Source of the DNA: Typha latifolia
Taxonomy: Eukaryota; Streptophyta; Magnoliopsida; Poales; Typhaceae
Direction: 5' to 3'
NCBI GenBank assembly: GCA_019914945.1
Contig: CM034100.1
Location: 5,531,209-5,595,208 of the forward strand
DNA length: 64,000 nucleotides
Shown here one piece after another: positions 61,001 to 64,000 of the stretch. Within the stretch, counting starts at the first letter, position 1, and each line of letters opens with the position of its first letter. A program made the position numbers and the translations under genes. The notes below the pieces were generated by a model. The model made no database searches and was not told the origin of the DNA. It saw nothing but the letters and a program-made list of their open reading frames with translations.

Positions 61001-64000
61001 ATTCATCGTAGGACTGTTCTCTAACTCCACCAGAGTCATCAAAAAAGTCACCGCAGTGATTTGATTTAGGACTTTCCCCTGGACTTCCAAATAGACTTGA
61101 ATCACCACGAAAAATCACAAGCGATTTATACCGGAACTATTCTCTAAGTCGTACCAATACTAATCTCATTTTTCTTTTCACAATTTTCAATATTTGCACG
61201 AAGTATGATGATGCACTAAGTATAATAATTAAATGCACACAGAAAATATAACAATTAATTTTCGCACATACAGATGAAATAAATAGATTTGCACACAGAA
61301 ATTGTAACAATTAAATTTTTGCACGTAAGGGTGAAATAAATAATTTGCACACAGAAAATTTACATGGTCTGAACGGTACAAAATATAATAAAATAAATAT
61401 GTGAGTGAATCCACTCACCTGAGTCTAGGCAAGACAACTGAATCTCAAATCCCTAGCTCACATGCTAAAAATCACCACCTTTAATAATAAATAACAATAA
61501 CATTTTTTAATAATTAAAAAAATATTAAAAATTTTCTACAATTTAACTCAATAATTATTAATTTGGGCCAAAATAAGTCCAATTTAGTTGGGTTCGGCTG
61601 CAGTTAGCCTACAGCCCACCCAACTAACATCTAAATGGATTGGGCCCAAGGACCAATCCAATTAACTAATGGAACTGGGTCGGGTTCCTTGGATTCGGAT
61701 CCAACTCGACCCGAATTCAAAAATAAAAAGGGAGAAGACCAGACTCGGTTGCCCGAGTCTATCTTCTCCAAGATGAAGAGAGAGAGAGAAAGGGAGACGT
61801 CGGTGGCCATCACGGCGACGGTTCGCCGGCCGCGCCCTTAGCTCCCTAACACCCACACGGTGCCGCCGTCCTCACGAGGTGTAGGAGAACCCATGAACGG
61901 CGATCGATCTCATGGCCGACAGTGACCGGAGCCACGAGGGCTCCAACGGTGAACGCCCACGACACGAGGCCAACAGCAAGATGCTTCAAGACGGAGCGGC
62001 TGCGACCTTAAGCCGTCGACCGGCCAGATTTGCCGATGAAGCCGAAGAACCCCCAAATTAGGTATTTTTAATTTACTTTATTAAATTGAAATTTAATTTA
62101 AGGGGTGGGAGAAAGCTTACCAAGGAATCACGTGGTGGTCTCCGATGGCTCCGGTGACGCTCCGGCGGACCGATTCCACGGCGTGACTCCAACGATGAGG
62201 AAGAAGAAAGCGAAAGAGGGGAGAAAGAAGAGAGAGAAGAGGGCTGAGATGGTTAAGTAGAGAGAGAGAAGGGATTAGGGTTTTAATTTATAGATTAAAA
62301 GAAGATCAAATCTAATCTGATTCGGATTAGATGAGACATCTGCGCCTCGTCGCGTGCCGGAGAGGGAGAGGGGAGGGGCTGCACGTGCACCATCCTCTCT
62401 CAACCCCTGATCCTCAATTTTTTTTTCTTCTGGTTCTTACATATAAAACAATATATCATTCTTGTAAATAATTCCACAGCATAATTGTGTCTTTATTTCG
62501 GGTCCGAAATGTACAGTATTCTCTAACAAATGTTTATAAAGCTTAAATGAATAAATCAAGCTTTTTGATGGAAGAGAAATGCATACCTATCTTTGATCTA
62601 CTCATGGTCTTTGCCACAAAAATATGAGTGCAACTATCCGTTGGTCCCAAGAAAATCAAGATTAACTAGTAATATGCCTCTTAAGTCTTAAATCCTAGTT
62701 AAGTAAAAGGAAAATAGCATTTTTAGAGATCTCTCCTAAATAGATAATCAAATAAGGAAGATCAAAATACATTGGAGATAAAAGTGCTTCCACTATATAA
62801 GAAACTACCAGGAGTCTAGGAGTTCGAAGGATGATAAAATTTTTAGAGATCTCTCCTAGATAGGCAATCAAATAAGGAAGATCAAATTATATGAGAAACC
62901 AATCATGCTCATGTCCTTCAATAAAAGTATTAGAAACTGGAGAAAAAAGTGTTTCCATTATATGAGAAACTACCGGGAGTCTAGGAGTTCGAATGTAGCT
63001 ACAAATGATGGGTTAGAAACTTAAAACAGAAATGCTAGTGAAATATTCATGAAGCTAACTAACATTAAGATGCTGTTTGGTTCCATGTACTTGACAATGC
63101 TGCATTGCCCCAAATGAGAAACCAGCACAAGCAACAAATTTAGATCGTCTCTTCTTTCCTTTAAGTTTTACCCCAGTTTGACAATTGTGTTTTGAAGTAC
63201 ACTCAATTTAACTGGATGTGTAGATACTTCAGATGGTTCTAAATTGCCTCTGGGGAAGACCATATCATGAAATGTATAAACTAAAAAATGACTTTTAAAG
63301 TATCCCCTATATCTATAGGAATATTTTCTTCAAATACATCAAGACAAATGGCTCCTAACTGGATTTACAAAATTATCTTCCAGGCTATAGAATGGATACT
63401 GAGATTTCTAGTATTTCAAGGAAAATGTAGCATTAAACTAAATAAAGTCTATGTTTTTCTTCCTTTAGAAGCCTAAGAAATGCAATCTTAAATACAAGAT
63501 GGAGTCTTCCAAGTCCAACAGCGAGTAGTTTGGCCGGTAACAGTGGAAACCAATTGGTTCCTCGAATAATACTCAAAACTCGTCTAGACATCGTTCTCCA
63601 ACAATAGAAAGTTGAAGCAAGAGAGAATAACTACTCCTCAAGCAACCAAGAAAAAGGGGGGGAAAGGAAACCACCTACTGAACCAGCAAAAGAAAAAGTA
63701 GAACACCTCTGGCCATTAAACTGACCCAACTCCAACCAAAGCATCCGAAAAGGAAATCCTTTCTCTACTATCAAATGTAGCTTCTCTTCAAACAGGGCTA
63801 ATCAAGAAACGAACTAAAGATCAAAAAACCAAACGGGATTTGCCTAAATCTATTAAGAAGCATCCTCAAAATCAATTTTTAAAAGAACCCAGCTGACCAA
63901 AACATGAAATAAAACAAGAAATATGAGAGACAGAGAGAGAAATGGTGGAACCTCTCGGCCAGAGGCGGCGGCGGCAGATGAGGCGGAGGCCTTGGCATCG
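55038..64000 (-). CDS. COV1-like (LCV, DUF502) membrane protein, first exon cut by window
   Basis: This protein is of the CONTINUOUS VASCULAR RING family, integral membrane proteins linked to vascular patterning and Golgi/vacuolar trafficking in Arabidopsis. Exons (minus): beyond 64000 to 63952 (partial), 59972-59920, 58295-58186, 56683-56516, 56442-56345, 55430-55304 and 55135-55038, ending in TGA. Splice sites are GT-AG and phases agree, giving about 233 complete codons here. Visible: a Ser/Ala-rich N-terminal part (ASASSAAAASGRE); a first membrane segment ILFPIAITFYITWWFIHFVD followed by GFFSPIYAQLGI; a second LGFITSLTFIFLVGVFMSSW; then the conserved WFIKRMPFVRHIYNASKQIS, EYAFGFITSTVVLQ and CCVYVPTNHLYIGD. 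The C-terminus is LDPHGIQVDRTRSNRS. Introns 1 (4.0 kb) and 2 (1.6 kb) are enlarged by transposons. The start codon is right of the window. Confidence 0.94.
56930..57445. mobile_element. Probable non-autonomous DNA element in COV1-like intron
   Basis: The block begins near TGTTTTGTATGTTGGACGCG and ends near GACTGCCTTTCAAAACA, whose reverse complement TGTTTTGAAAGGCAGTC is similar. Both ends are GC-rich (GGTCACCCC, GGTGCCTAGG; GGGGCATCTGGGGTGCTGCC) and the middle is AT-rich. No matching target duplication was seen, so the borders are approximate. Confidence 0.45.
59030..59727 (+). mobile_element. Deleted copy of the left-edge hAT-like element
   Basis: The segment 59505-59727 is similar to 1365-1565: CATATGTGACTAATTTTTGT, TTTTAATAATATTTA, GGCCGATACGATA and the end CCTTGG. 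The left part has GGATCGAGATCGGCC and AATCGGCCGAATCGGC words of the same kind. The transposase-coding tail is absent, so this is an internally deleted, non-autonomous copy. It lies in intron 2 of the COV1-like gene. Confidence 0.7.
60267..62441. mobile_element. Solo LTR of an LTR retrotransposon, 5-bp target duplication TATAA
   Basis: The 2175-bp block starts TGTCACGACCCGAAAT and ends CTGGTTCTTACA, giving the TGT...ACA termini of an LTR. It is flanked on both sides by TATAA (60262-60266 and 62442-62446). There are no gag or pol frames and no second LTR, so it is a solo LTR left by recombination between two LTRs. Its right third (61780-62400) is GC-rich with GAGAGA and CTCTCT runs. It lies in intron 1 of the COV1-like gene. 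Superfamily (Ty1/copia or Ty3/gypsy) cannot be told from the LTR alone. Confidence 0.82.
62721..62994. repeat. Imperfect tandem duplication in COV1-like intron 1
   Basis: Copy 1 (62721-62829) and copy 2 (62841-62994) both start TTTTAGAGATCTCTCCTA and end GGAGTCTAGGAGTTCGAA. Copy 2 carries about 45 extra bases in its middle. Confidence 0.88.

Overview
The window is nuclear DNA of a flowering plant. It has split genes with GT-AG introns, long AT-rich introns and spacers, plant gene families (NYC1, PERK kinases, PDIL, COV1-like), hAT, LINE and LTR debris, and an 8 kb block of plastid DNA. The plastid block carries accD and ycf2, which grass plastomes lack or have degraded, so a grass is unlikely. 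I cannot name the species.

Layout. 1-1565: 3' part of a hAT-like transposon. 1875-6790 (-): NYC1-type chlorophyll b reductase, eight exons; its last exons lie left of the window. 6.9-12.2 kb: AT-rich spacer. 12181-16699 (-): PERK-type kinase without a membrane segment. 16.7-23.3 kb: spacer with microsatellites, two small hAT-like elements, a LINE remnant and a GC-rich island near 19.0-19.5 kb. 23.3-31.7 kb: plastid DNA in the nucleus, bounded by (TAA)n tracts and made of two joined plastome regions (ycf15-ycf2 and ycf4-psaI-accD). 33707-38877 (+): a full PERK receptor kinase, eight exons. 39-42.2 kb: small transposons and a LINE fragment. 43035-50269 (-): an ER protein disulfide isomerase-like protein, twelve exons, ending in KDEL. 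50.9-53.6 kb: a second LINE remnant. 55038 to the right edge (-): a COV1-like (DUF502) membrane protein, its first exon cut by the window; its long introns hold a hAT derivative and a 2.2 kb solo LTR.

The host genes belong to separate processes (chlorophyll b breakdown, cell-surface signalling, ER protein folding, vascular patterning/trafficking), so there is no operon-like logic. I chained exons by hand from splice sites, reading phase and family knowledge. All internal phases agree, which is the main support for the models. I found no convincing new multi-gene system. The most unusual structures are the chimeric plastid insertion with its scrambled borders, the membrane-less PERK paralogue, and the NYC1 intronic duplication that brackets two essential exons.
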